A stretch of 64,000 nucleotides of DNA from Armigeres subalbatus (Eukaryota; Arthropoda; Insecta; Diptera; Culicidae). A model generated the notes under the pieces. That model worked only from the letters and a program-made list of their open reading frames with translations, was not told the DNA's origin and did no database searches. A program made the translations under genes and the position numbers. The DNA lies in NCBI RefSeq assembly GCF_024139115.2, contig NC_085140.1:424785781-424849780 (forward strand). Reading direction: 5' to 3'. Below are positions 23,561 through 34,560 of this stretch, piece after piece (position 1 is the first letter of the stretch; every line of letters starts with the position of its first letter).

Positions 23561-24470
23561 AATTTCTAACGGAAATACATTAGAATTTTCAAAAAAAAAC
23601 CTTTCGGAATTGCCGAAAGAAACCTTTCGAAAATGCCAAAGGAAATCCATCTGAAACACAAATCAAAATTGTTCTAAATTTTCTAAATAAATCCTTCCAA
23701 GAAAAACTACGGGATTTCTGAAAGAAATTATTAAAAGGAAATCCTTCGAATTTATATTATTCAAAGCATTTTGATAATATTATTCAAAGCATTTTGAAAT
23801 TTCTGACGGAAATCCATCGAAAATGTCTACGGAAATCCAATGGAAATTCTTTTATGAAATTTCAACACAAAACACCCAGAATTTCTGTACGGAAATCCTT
23901 CGTAATTGCCGAAGGGAAAACCGAAAGTTACCGAGGAAAGCTCTTTGGAAGAAAACCTTTTGGAATAACCGAAGAAAATCTTTCGAAATTGAAAAAGGAA
24001 GTCCTTCTGAATCTCCAAAAGAGGTCCTTCGTAGTTCCGAAAAAAACTGACTTCACCATTTCCGAGAAAAATCCATCGGAATTTTCAACTTAAATTCTTC
24101 GGAATTTTTGACGGATATCCTTCATAAATTCTAACGTAAATGGAAAGAAAATTCTTCGGAATTGCCGAAGGAAATTCTTCTGAATCTACAAACGAAAATC
24201 TTCTGAATTTTCAAAGTAAATGCTGCGCGTTTTCCAAAAAAAAAACTTCGGAATTTATGCAAGAAATCTCCAAAGGAAATCCTTCGGAATTTCCAAAGCA
24301 CATTCTACGGAATTTCCAAAGGACATCCTTCAGCATTTCCAGCATTAGACATCGTATTAGCCATCGCAGTATTAGGCGAGAATCCTTCGGAACTTCCAAC
24401 GGAAATTATTCGGAATTGAAGAAGTAAATCCTTCGAAATTATTGAAGGACATCCTTCGGCATGTTACACG
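23560..24470 (+). repeat. Degenerate ggaatttcc-type repeat, block 1
   Basis: Short modules such as 'ccttcggaatttccaa', 'gaaatccttcg' and 'ggaattgccgaagg' recur about every 20-30 bp with many substitutions. They resemble the unit of the homogeneous 46.5-49.0-kb minisatellite. The open frames on both strands (up to 99 residues) follow from a composition poor in stop codons. Confidence 0.75.
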
Positions 24471-24659
24471 AAAAGTAGTCAAGAAGTATGAGCTAATAAC
24501 TAAGTCATCTTTCAATCGTTGCACTATGGGAAAAAAATGTCCATAACGCGAATCAATTCAATATCTCGATACGGTACGGGCGAATTGCGCTGAAATTTTG
24601 ACACAAATCGTAGAACTTTCTGGGGAATCGTGCAAAGATGGATAAGTTCACTGCACGAA

Positions 24660-25325
24660 GCTGCAAGAACTCGTTTTACCCCTGTGCTATCACAAGATTA
24701 CGCCAGTAGCAGCAGTCTCAACGGCAAGAGAATCATCGATTGGTCATTGCCGACAGCAGTATTCAGCAGAAAGTACCCCAATCACTGACAGCAGCAGGAC
24801 TGAAATGAAATTTCTACCCAATAACGTCCCGACCATCGGTTGGTTGCTGTTACTGATTGTTAATTGTTAATTGCATTGGTAAAGGAGAATCGGTTCTTTT
24901 CAGGACAAACTGAAGGAGAAGAATGGGTTGGTTGTGGTTCAGCGATATGCGATGCTGATTTTTTTTCTAAATGGGGGCGTTTTAGCGAACAATCATCGCG
25001 TGGCCGTCGGACAGCAGCAGCATCAGTCAAGTAAAATTTTTACGCAAGGTTCTTACTTACGTTTGATTGCTGTTGGTAAGTGAGAAAATGCAATGCAGAA
25101 AGAAAATCTGCCCTTGGAAGACAAGCATTTTATGAAAAGAAACGGTTGATAGTTTTATTTGAGATATTCCAACACGATTTCGATTTCTCTGGCTGCCAAT
25201 GATTGGAAAGGCGCATTATTGAAAATAAATCGATTCTTTTCAGGACCACCATTTCATTCAATAGTAACAAGAAGAACTGTTCTTCAAAGTGGAGTTATCG
25301 ACAAAGCATTATTGAAATTAAGGAC
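24660..25325 (+). repeat. Second block of the 2.2-3.3-kb repeat family
   Basis: Modules 'aatcggttcttttcaggac' (near 24888), 'gaaaatctgcccttgg' (near 25100) and 'attgaaaataaatcgattct' (near 25218) match the family at 2.2-3.3 kb, with 'cagcagcatcagtcaagt'-like linkers. The block runs directly into the 23-bp minisatellite; the last copy is cut after 'gcattattgaaatta'. Confidence 0.6.
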
Positions 25326-27780
25326 CAGCTTCCGAGCCTCTTGAAAGGAGGCTTCCGGGCCTTTTGAAAGGAGGCTTCCGGGCCTTTTGAAAGGAGGCTT
25401 CCGGGCCTCTTGAAAGGAGGCTTCCGGGCCTTTTGAAAGGAGGCTTCCGGGCCTCTTGAAAGGAGGCTTTCGGGCCTCTTGAAAGAAGGCTTCCGGGCCT
25501 CTTGAAAGGAGGCTTCCGGGCCTCTTGAAAGGAGGCTTCCAGGCCTCTTGAAAGGAGGCTTCCAGGCCTCTTGAAAGGAGGCTTGAGGCCTCTTGAAGGA
25601 GGCTTCCAGGCCTCTTGAAAGGAGGCTTCCGAGCCTCTTGAAAGGAGGCTTCCAGGCCTCTTGAAAGGAGGCTTCCAGGCCTCTTGAAAGGAGGCTTCCG
25701 AGCCTCTTGAAAGGGCTTCCAGGCCTCTTGAAAGGAGGCTTGAGCCTCTTGAAAGGAGGCTTCCGAGGCCTCTTGAAGGAGGCTTCCAGGCCTCTTGAAG
25801 GAGGCTTCCGAGGCCTCTTGAAAGGAGGCTTGAGGCCTCTTGAAAGGAGGCTTCCAGGCCTCTTGATGGGAGGCTTCCAGGCCTCTTGAAAGCAGGATTC
25901 TGGGATTCTTGAAAGAAGGCTTCCGGGCCTCTCAAAATGAGGTTTCCGGGCCTCTTGAAGGAGGCTTCCGGGCCTCTTGAAGGAGGCTTCCGGGCCTCTT
26001 GAAAGGAGGCTTCGGGCCTCTTGAAAGGAGGCTTCCGGGCCTCTTGAAAGGAGGCTTCAGGGCCTCTTGAAAGGAGGCTTCCGGGCCTCTTGAAAGGAGG
26101 CTTCCGGGCCTCTTGAAAGGAGGCTTCCGGGCCTCTTGAAGGAGGCTTCGAGCCTCTTGAAAGGAGGCTTCCGGGCCTCTTGAAAGGAGGCTTCCGGGCC
26201 TCTTGAAAGGAGGCTTCCGGGCCTCTTGAAAGGAGGCTTCCGGGCCTCTTGAAAGGAGGTTCTCGGGCCTCATGAAAGGAGGCTTCCGGGCCTCTTGAAA
26301 TGAGGCTTCCGGGCCTCTGGAAGGGAGGCTTCGGGGGCCTCTTGAAGGGGGGCTTCGGGGCCTCTGGAAAGGGGGCTTCGGGGCCTCTTGAAAGGAGGCT
26401 TCCGGGCCTCTTGAAAGGAGGCTTCCGGGCCTCTTGAAAGGAGGCTTCCGGGCCTCTTGAAAGGAGGCTTCCGGGCCTCTTGAAAGGAGGCTTCCGGGCC
26501 TCTTGAAAGGAGGGCCTCTTGAAAGGCCGCCCCCGGGCCTCTTGAAAGGAGGGTCCCGGGCCTCTTGAAAGGAGGCTTCCGGGCCTCTTGAAAGGAGGCT
26601 TCCGGGCCTCTTGAAAGGAGGCTTCCGGGCCTCTTGAAAGGAGGCTGGGGCCTCTTGAAAGGAGGCTTCCGGGCCTCTTGAAAGGAGGCTTCCGGGCCTC
26701 TTGAAAGGAGGCTTCCGGGCCTCTTGAAAGGAGGCTTCCGGGCCTCTTGAAAGGAGGCTTCCGGGCCTCTTGAAAGGAGGCTTCCGGGCCTCTTGAAAGG
26801 AGGCTTCCGGGCCTCTTGAAAGGAGGCTTCCGGGCCTCTTGAAAGGAGCCTCTTGAAAGGAGGCTTCCGAGCCTCTTGAAAGGAGGCTTCCGAGCCTCTT
26901 GAAAGGAGGCTTCCGGGCCTCTTGAAAGGAGGCTTCCGAGCCTCTTAGAGGGGCTTCCGGGCCTCTTGAAAGGAGGCTTCCGGGCCTCTTGAAAGGAGGC
27001 TTCCGGGCCTCTTGAAAGGAGGCTTCCGGGCCTCTTGAAAGGAGGCTTCCGGGCCTCTTGAAAGGAGGCTTCCGGGCCTCTTGAAAGGAGGCTTCGGGCC
27101 TCTTGAAAGGAGGCTTCCGGGCCTCTTGAAAGGAGGCTTCCGGGCCTCTTGAAAGGAGGCTTCGGGCCTCTTGAAAGGAGGCTTGGGCCTCTTGAAAGGA
27201 GGCTTCCGGGCCTCTTGAAAGGAGGCTTCGGGCCTCTTGAAAGGAGGCTTCCGGGCCTCTTGAAAGGAGGCTTCCGGGCCTCTTGAAATGAGGCTTCCGG
27301 GCCTCTTGAAAGGAGGCTTCCGGGCCTCTTGAAAGGAGGCTTCCGGGCCTCTTGAAAGGAGGCTTCCGGGCCTCTTGAAAGGAGGCTTCCGGGCCTCTTG
27401 AAAGGAGGCTTCCGAGCCTCTTTAAAGGAGGCTTCCGAGCCTCTTTAAAGGAGGCTTCCGAGCCTCTTTAAAGGAGGCTTCCGAGCCTCTTGAAAGGAGG
27501 CTTCCGAGCCTCTTGAAAGGAGGTTTCCGGGCCTCTTAAAAAGAGGCTTCCTAGCCTCTTAAAAAGAGGCTTCCGAGCCTCTTGAAAGGAGGTTTCCGGG
27601 CCTCTTGAAAGGAGGCTTCCGGGCCTCTTGAAAGGAGGCTTCCGGGCCACTTGAAAGAAGGCTTCCAAACCTCTTTAAAGGAGGCTTCCTAGCCTGTTTA
27701 AAGTAGGTTTCCGAGCATTTTAAAAAGAGGCTTTCGAGATTGTTGATAGGAACTTTCTGAGCCTCTTGAAAAGACCCTTC
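25326..27780 (-). repeat. 23-bp minisatellite A, about 100 units
   Basis: The unit is 'ggcttccgggcctcttgaaa' plus 'gga', 23 bp, repeated about 100 times. Part of each unit is a dyad (gaggcttccgggcctc). Variants cluster: 'ccaggcctc' units lie at 25.5-25.9 kb, 'ccgggcctc' at 25.9-27.4 kb, 'ccgagcctctttaaa' near 27.42-27.48 kb, and the right edge decays. Short deletions such as 'ggagggcctc' (near 26510) and 'gagcctcttgaaa' (26846) show slippage or unequal exchange. The minus strand of the unit lacks stops in all frames, so frames of up to 205 residues arise there without being genes. Confidence 0.95.
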
Positions 27781-27794
27781 CAAGGCTTTTAAAA

Positions 27795-28570
27795 CTTACT
27801 TACTTATGGATCCTGTACACCTCCGGTGGTGCAAAGGGCCGACTTGAAAGATCTCCATCCTGAGCGATGCCCGGCTATCGCTTTAACCTGTTGCCAGGTT
27901 AGATTTCGGTCGACTTCTTTTATTTCTTTATTGAGGCTTCGCCGCCATGAGCCTCTGGGTCTGCCTCTGCTGCGATGTCCCGCTGGGTTCCAGTCTAATG
28001 CTTGCTTACAGATTTCGTTTCCGCTCCTACGTAGAGTGTGGCCGACCCAGCCCCACTTCCGATCCCGAATTTCTGTTGTCATCGGCCTCTGGTGACAACG
28101 ACGATGGAACTCGTTGTTTGAGATCCAGTTGTGAGGCCACCAGGCCCGAATTATATACCGCAGGCATCTGTTAATGAACACCTGCAGCCGTTGAGTGTTC
28201 TCCACTGATACACACCATGTTTCGCTAGCGTATAACAGCACAGATTTCACGTTAGAGTTGAAAATTCGTATTTTGGTGCGTTCACTTATCTGCCTGTTTT
28301 TCCAGATATTTCTTAAACTCGCAAAGGCAGCCCTTGCTTTCTTGATCCGTGCGCCTATGTCGATCTTGGTACCGCCGTCTGACGCCATTTGGCTACCAAG
28401 ATATTGGAAGCTTTCAACATTCTCCACTGGTTGCCCGGCTACTGTGAAACTGGAAGGAGTCACCGTGTTTACATCCAACGATTTGGTTTTGTTGACGTTG
28501 ATGACTAAACCTGCCGAGGAGGAGCGATCGGCAAGGTCGTTGAGCTTACTCTGCATATCAGAGCGCCGTT
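27795..28570 (-). mobile_element. 5'-truncated RTE-like retrotransposon insertion
   Basis: This is an inserted 776-bp segment flanked by a 10-bp direct repeat 'gcttttaaaa' (27785-27794 and 28571-28580), as expected from target-primed insertion. It is read on the minus strand. The 3' end, at the left, is a short tandem tail (taagtaag) instead of poly(A), which is usual for RTE-clade elements. Only the last part of the reverse transcriptase remains; the 5' portion with the endonuclease and the catalytic core is missing. The duplication is AT-rich, so part of it could be chance. Confidence 0.8.
27804..28556 (-). pseudogene. Reverse transcriptase C-terminal part, RTE-like
   Basis: An uninterrupted 250-residue frame holds the end of a non-LTR retrotransposon polyprotein. 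Recognisable pieces in order are GLVINVNKTK (residues about 16-25, after the missing catalytic YADD region), ESFQYLGS (about 49-56), LLYASETWC (about 111-119), a region ending with KWGWVGHTLRR (about 167-177) and RGRPRGSWRR (about 197-206). These are typical of RTE-like and related elements. The stop codon lies about 9 nt before the 3' tail. With the endonuclease and catalytic motifs absent, it cannot act alone. The frame is intact, so the insertion may be fairly young. The first ATG shown is internal to the original protein, so it is not a true start. Confidence 0.85.
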
Positions 28571-28580
28571 GCTTTTAAAA

Positions 28581-28790
28581 GCAGGAGTCAAAAGGTCAGA
28601 GGCTTTGGAGCCTGTCGAAAGGGGCCTTCCGAGCCTCTTGAAAAGAGCCTTCCGAGGGTTTTAGAGGAAAGATAAAAAAAAAAGAAAGTTTAAAAAAGGC
28701 TCAAAAGAATGCTCTTTAAAGAAAATTTCCAAATCTCTTAAAATTAGGCTTCCGGGTCACTTGAAAGGAGCCCTCAGGAGGTCACTTTTT
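28581..28790 (-). repeat. Decayed remainder of minisatellite A
   Basis: Units like 'ccttccgagcctcttgaaaa' and 'ggcttccgggtcacttgaaa' continue to the right of the RTE-like insertion with many changes. This shows that the retrotransposon landed in the eroded edge of the array. Confidence 0.8.
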
Positions 28791-28799
28791 GATTAAAAT

Positions 28800-29138
28800 T
28801 GTAATTTATCCGCCATTACGCATTTTTGTCCGAGGTACACCCTGGGCCCGACGAAGGTACTCCAGTGGGAGATGTTATGCTAATAATAATAATAAGAAGA
28901 AATGATTTTTGGTTGTCTGGTCCTAAACACAGCATGATAATGGTTAAAATCGAACGACTTCGGTGAACCGGGCAAGTAGTCAGACAGGCAGGCAATGACC
29001 GGTTCACGTGATCTGACGGGTACGAAAAGACAAAGTGTGTGAACTTTATGGTTGACCTGTGGCTATAATACTTGGTCTAGTCATTTAGCCGTATGATAAA
29101 TTAACTATTTAAAACTAACCTGTTGTAAGAATAATTAG
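28800..29138. other. Possible retroposon tail, otherwise unassigned
   Basis: A short TAA microsatellite (taataataataataag, near 28879) follows 'ccagtgggagatgttatgc'. It might be the tail of a retroposed element in minus orientation, but I cannot identify the element. Confidence 0.3.
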
Positions 29139-29963
29139 TAATATTCCATTTAATTCCACCACGTTGTAATCTTCACAGATACATATTTCGACCTCAATGA
29201 AGCGAACTCTAGTAGAAACATTTGCATGACTAAACATAATGGATGAAAACTTTAAAACTCAATAATAGTGTATGAAATAGGAATACAGTAATATACCGAT
29301 TTTATCATCCCCTTGTTGAATTTTGGGGTGATAAAATAGGAAATGTGACGAAAATAAAAAAAAACGATTTTTTAAATTATTTCACAAAACATGAATCAGT
29401 TTATGCCTTGGAAATGTAAAATGCGTGAACGATTTCTTGTCGAAAAGGTCTAAAAAATCCTTTACAGGTACTCAGAAATGATTTATAATAAACTACAGGC
29501 GGTCAAAGTTATTTCATGAAGATCATTGTTCAAATTGATCAAAATCGGGCCGAAAACGTGAGAAAATCGGGACGTCATAAATCGAGAAAATCGGGACGTG
29601 ATAAAATCGAAGGTAGACAAAATCAGGTCGACACTGTAGTCTTTTCGCCTTTTATTGATAAAGTTACGTTTACCCTTTAATTCAAGTCCATCACCAGTTC
29701 GCGTTCATTAGGTAGAGATCAAGTTACCGCATGTCAGGGATGTTAATTGTTTCGACGTGCCTCACAGCCGTCGTAATAACCAAGAATGTCTAGACCGGTA
29801 CTGTGCAGGCCGGCCTGGAGTAAAGGCACCACTTTATGGAGTATGGACAGTATTTGCGAAAGAAAATTATTAGGCTCTTTTAGTGCCATGTCTTCACCTA
29901 TCAAGTCGAAATACGTATCTGTAAAGATTACAATGTAATGGAATTAAATGGAGTAGTATTACC
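29139..29963. mobile_element. 0.82-kb element with 55-bp inverted ends (M4)
   Basis: The left end 'taatattccatttaattcca' and the right end at 29901-29963 are inverted repeats of about 55 bp. The inner edge of each holds the 'cgaaatacgtatctg' module also found at 9343-9566 and 49380-49440. The interior carries another element (29284-29640). No transposase is present. The exact target duplication is not evident. Confidence 0.7.
29285..29640. mobile_element. Nested MITE with TA-flanked CAGT ends (M5), copy 1
   Basis: The ends are 'cagtaatataccgattttat' at the left and, at the right, '...aaatcaggtcgacactg', each next to a TA. This matches the TA target of Tc1/mariner-type elements. Within are short repeats 'aaaatcgggacgtgataaa'. 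A second, left-truncated copy lies at about 61115-61463 and shares 'tactcagaaatgattyataataa'-type sequence and 'gataaaatcg' near the right end. It has no coding capacity. Confidence 0.65.
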
Positions 29964-30784
29964 TGAACTCATTACTGAGTGGTGAAGTATTTGTGTTTTC
30001 GGAGCAAATTTTGTGATAATGGAATAATAAACTGTGGTAAGAAAATTTTACAATGGTTACGTTTTGAGATTGGGTTTTGTTTGAAATTTTAATATGAATT
30101 TGCGTTCGAATATACAACAGCATTTTCTTTCAAGCCTAATCGAAGTACCTCCACCCGATAACCTATCGGGATCGCTCGATAAATCACACTTGTTGATGAA
30201 GTTGACGCTACCAACGCTAGGAACAGAGCATCCACAACCGGATTGTTGTTTTTTGTTCAGCCAGCTTCAGGCTAGCTAATGGGCGATACCGTTTTGTTTT
30301 GCTTATTAAACTAGTTGCTCGAAGCCCCAGTATGGGACCAACGTGGATGGCGAACGAGTATGACAGAATCAAACAAACAAAAGTGTGTCAACGTACCCAA
30401 CTAGGAAGTATACAATAATTATGTGCGAGCTCTGCAACGGAGCTGCATTGTGATTTTAGCACTGCATAGCAAATGGATGGAGGAAAGAAATATGTTTATT
30501 GTTTACGTTTCATTCCACGTGCCAGCGCAGGTATTTGTGTAAGTATTGTGCGTGAGTTGGGGTTTCCAGTTTCGGATTGCACTCACGGAAGAGCAGTTAC
30601 TAGAGCATGACTCAATTAGTCAGAGGAGGCGACCCGGGAAACTCGGGCACCTGGATCGAGGGAATGTAAATTTCAATCAGATATGCTTATCTGGTAGAAT
30701 CTGATTTGAAAAGGCAGCTCTGTCATTTGCGACTGATTGCAATTCAGTTTGTTGAATATATACAAAAGTAAAACGACCATAATA
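29964..30784. other. No recognised feature
   Basis: A moderately AT-rich stretch with a 61-residue frame (30094-30279) that I do not recognise. Confidence 0.45.
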
Positions 30785-31331
30785 TAGGGTAAAATGCCCA
30801 ACAGTGGACCCCCTAGTAGCGAAATTTTGCTCTTCCTGGCATAAGGATTGGAAGTTTTCAACATATTAATTTTGCGTGATATCTAATATCAAGCTCTGCA
30901 TCTCCTCTTTACGATACATACATAAATCACTCAAATACTTGACGTTATTCGTTGAAATTAACATTTTAAAGTCTGACTGAATTCGCCCTATAGTAGACCC
31001 CCTGGGGGTCCATAATTGGAAATTGCTTCCCTATAGTCGACACTTCATTTGATTTTTATGTTCCGTTTCGGGACGTTCTTCTTCCCTATTATGGACCCCC
31101 AAAATATTCCTATAATGGACACTCTTGTGTTTATTTTTTATAGAATTGTAAAAAATCATCTAATTTTACTTTCCATAGCATTTCCAATGCATGTAGTCAA
31201 ATCATAGAACTGTAAGGTAGGTTCTCCCGATGGAATTTCATTGCAAAATGTTTTAATTGTGCTGAAATAATGCAAAAATGGCTGGAGGGTCCACTATTGG
31301 TTGGGGGTCCACTATTGGGCACTTTACCCTA
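30785..31331. mobile_element. 0.55-kb MITE with tagggtaaa ends (M6)
   Basis: The left terminus 'tagggtaaaatgcccaacag' and the right terminus 'attgggcactttaccctat' are inverted repeats of about 30 bp that continue with 'ggaccccc' and 'gggggtcc'. The interior holds more 'ggggtccataattgg' and 'attatggacccc' pieces in both directions (30995-31140), so the element can fold at several levels. No transposase frame is seen. Confidence 0.85.
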
Positions 31332-33640
31332 TTTCTTGAAAAATAATAATTTAGGGTTAATTGTTTTAGTTATCATTCGTGCTCGCACAAGCATATCACA
31401 AATTAAAAACAAAACTAAGTTTCATTCGTTTGTTTATTTGAAAAGATCGCCCTAAGAGACTAGCCGAGGCAAAAATTATCATGAATAATATGTATAAAAT
31501 ACTTACAACAGCTTAACGCTAAAATAGGCATAAATTTCTTGGACATACCTATAAAAAGAAAAAAGGCAATATATTAGTCTTAGTAATATAGTCAAGAATA
31601 GAGAATGTATTAAGCACAGCAAGAAAGATAATCAGGTTAAAAGGTCTATAAATCTAATTTTGCCACCAAAAATCCACTACCTATGTATAAATTGGAAGGA
31701 TCATAAAAGAGGCACCTCAAACCGTAGAAAACAACTCGATACTTCACAGGAAAGTTGCGCAAAAAGTCGCACGACCTATACCAAAAACCGTCACAAATTA
31801 TTATCCCATTGTCGCGCCAAACCCACGGGATTTCTTCTCACTTGCTTCCCCCACACAATTCCAACTCCGGACAGTGACAGTAACAGCAGCACCAGCAATT
31901 AGCTAATCTACGCGCGCTCAAAGCTGATTCTAATCGCATTTCACACGATTCATTGTCCGTTCTCAAGTCGTTCGTTCGTTTCAGTTATTTTTCTGGTTCG
32001 GGCTCTATCTAATACGGTTGCATCATCACTATTCCGCAGAAAAAAAAACTGTTGTGATGAAGACAGTCGTTATTTTGCCATTTCTTCGAAAAACATATTT
32101 ATACCGAAAGGCTACCATTTCAATCCAAACTATACAGAAATTTATATCATCAGCATCCGAAAAATGTAGATATACTAAAACACCAATCAAATATTCAAAC
32201 AGTAAATCTCCCAAATTTCCAATACAAGTTTCATTAACAGATAGATACTATTTTCTCCTGGATCAATTTCCAATTTGGTGGAAATCGCATGTCGGGTTCA
32301 AAAGTTACGGCAAAAAAAAGAGTATCTGACCAACAGAAAAGCAATATCAACACTAAGTGAATCGATTGGTCACATTTTCAAACTAAACAAACCTCCAGAT
32401 GAGTGACAGAAGCGAAAAAAAGTGAATGGTGGCTTCGTGGAAGAGTCGGATTTTGCGGAACTCCGGAATTAATAATCGCTTCATCTCTGCTTTTTTTTAT
32501 GTTCACGACATCGGCAAAGGGGTCACCGCGCCAGTAGTGTTAATTAGATCAGAAGAACGATAATGAACTAGGTTGGTCGGGTTACGGTTGGATTTTCCTG
32601 ATCCTATTAAGGGTTTCGAGTTTCATGAATTATTTCAGCAAAACAATCTTAAAAACAACCGGAAAATGTAGATGATAATCTAGCCTCTGGGCAGGTTTAG
32701 TATGAGCCACTGAAAACAACCCCACGGTTGAACTCAAAATATGCGTTCCTGTCAAACACAAACAAAATAGTGAAAATGAATAGAATGACGAGACTTACAC
32801 AAAAAATGGACATAAATCAGCAACCAGGGCAGACATTTTACGTTGCCTTATAACATCATGGTTGGCCTGATGAGGTAAATAAAAGTAAAGCTGGAAAAAA
32901 ATCGGTCTACATTTACAACGTTGTTACGGAGATCCTGAAATATTTTCCGAGCCAAATCCATGCCGACTAATATAAAATCCGCACCATATCCGCGCGAAAT
33001 GACTCACGAGACTCAAAACTAATTCTAGACAAATACCTACATATGAAATATCAATTTTTATTAAAAAAAAATTACTGAATGTTTTGTATTGAAGATTGTT
33101 TCCACAATATCACTGATTTTTAATTATTTTCAACTGCAACTTCACACATGTTTGTATCAAATGAAATATAGGACTAAGAAAATCGCTGTTAGTATTACAA
33201 CCCTTCTAGATGGTCCTATTTTACCACCAGAAGAACATATTTAGGTAAACAAGAACTGAACAGTTAACTATTTCTGCTTTTAAGATGAGATTTGGATTTG
33301 GATATGATTTTTGTTCATCAAACTTTATATTCGGCACAAGATATATAGATATACAATGAATGATCCGGATAAATAATTGATTCCATAATTGATTATAAAT
33401 AAACCTGGGAATAATAAAAAATCTGCCGAAACCGCCATTTCTTCCAAAGTAATAAATTATGCAACTTTGTTTTAATTATTGATCACTAGTGAAACTTGCG
33501 TAGAGAATAAGATATAAGACAATGCAACTTCGTTTTTTTGAACAAAACTTCTGTATAAAAATTATTTGAATACTTATCAAGAAACAAATAATATCAAATC
33601 TAACACGGTTTCTCAAAATCCGTTAATTTGCTAGTAAGAA
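31332..33640. other. AT-rich DNA with a short R1 fragment
   Basis: No gene was recognised. Near 32255-32325 a fragment matches family R1 ('ccaatttggtggaaatcgca', 'aaagttacggcaaaa'). Frames such as 32018-32329 run into that fragment and are unsupported. Confidence 0.5.
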
Positions 33641-34560
33641 TTCTGAATTTGAATTTGAAGTGAACATATTTTCGGAAATTTCAGCAGAAATTACATAATT
33701 TGTGAAATCTCCAGCAAAAATTAGTCTGGCATTTATGCAGAAAATCCGGCTTCACTACTTGTGAGAAGTTTCTCTAGGAGTTCATGCAGATATTCCGACA
33801 ACATTTTTAGCAAAAATTGATCTGCAGTTTTCCGATAGGAATTTCTGTGTCGTTCTTACTGGATTTTCAGCTGAAATCTCCGCGAATATCTGCAAAAATT
33901 ACTCCGTGAATTCCTGCAGAAATTCAGAAGTTCTCCTGAAAATTGTTGCCATCCGCTTTCGGAACTGCTGCAAAAGTCGCTTCAGAAATTCTTATAAGAC
34001 CAACTGTAGATATTCTTGCAAAACTTTCCCTGGGAATTTGTGCGGAGCTCATTCTAAAATTTGGTCGTAAATTGAAGTAAATTCTTCAAACACAATCTGC
34101 GGAAAATAATCAGAAACTACATGCGAAAACCGCAGGAGTTTATAGAAAGGTTTTTTTCTATAAACTCCTGCGGAAATAGCTTCGAATATATCTTCAGACG
34201 GAATTGGTAGGTGACTTCCTGTGGGATAAAAAACTTCCGGAGATGTTTTTGTTGAATTTAATTCGACAGCATGTGATTATGTGAATATCGGTACAGGAAT
34301 TTCTAAGGAAATCATAACGTGAATTATTGCAAAAAAAAATTCTGTGCATACATTTGGAAATTCCTTTTTGAATTCCTATGGAAATCGGTATGGAAATTTC
34401 TGCATGTTTTCTTTGGTGAATTCCTGCGGACAACTTTCCGGGAATTCTTTCAAGGCAGTTTTCCTGCGGATTTTTTTTATAGTAATTACTGCGTTCACCT
34501 CTTCTATAATTTTGCGGAAATTCCTTCAAAAAATTATCTATGATTTTTCGCATTTTTAAT
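33640..34560 (+). repeat. Degenerate ggaatttcc-type repeat, block 2
   Basis: Modules such as 'aattcctgcagaaattc', 'tttctgcggaaat' and 'gaattcctgcgga' recur every 20-35 bp with many changes. This block prefers 'cctgcrgaaat' where the 46-49-kb array has 'ccttcggaat'. Overlapping frames on both strands (119, 74 and 71 residues at 34194-34559) result from this composition. Confidence 0.75.
34130..34172. repeat. Perfect 19-bp hairpin
   Basis: Arms 'ccgcaggagtttatagaaa' and its exact complement enclose a loop of about 5 bases. It lies inside degenerate block 2, where surrounding copies are heavily mutated, so perfect arms stand out as a young local inversion. Confidence 0.85.

Noticed and set aside
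23794..24427. Frames of 99 and 95 residues rich in Ser, Glu, Phe
   Set aside because: They are decayed copies of the stop-poor ggaatttcc-type repeat.
25318..26273. 205- and 113-residue minus-strand frames
   Set aside because: They are products of minisatellite A. The minus strand of the unit has no stop codons, and breaks between frames coincide with unit-length changes.
25326..27780. CRISPR array
   Set aside because: The 23-bp units are directly adjacent with no unique spacers, and the context is a eukaryotic genome.
27826..28578. Plus-strand frames of 89, 75 and 127 residues
   Set aside because: They are opposite-strand shadows of the reverse transcriptase on the minus strand.
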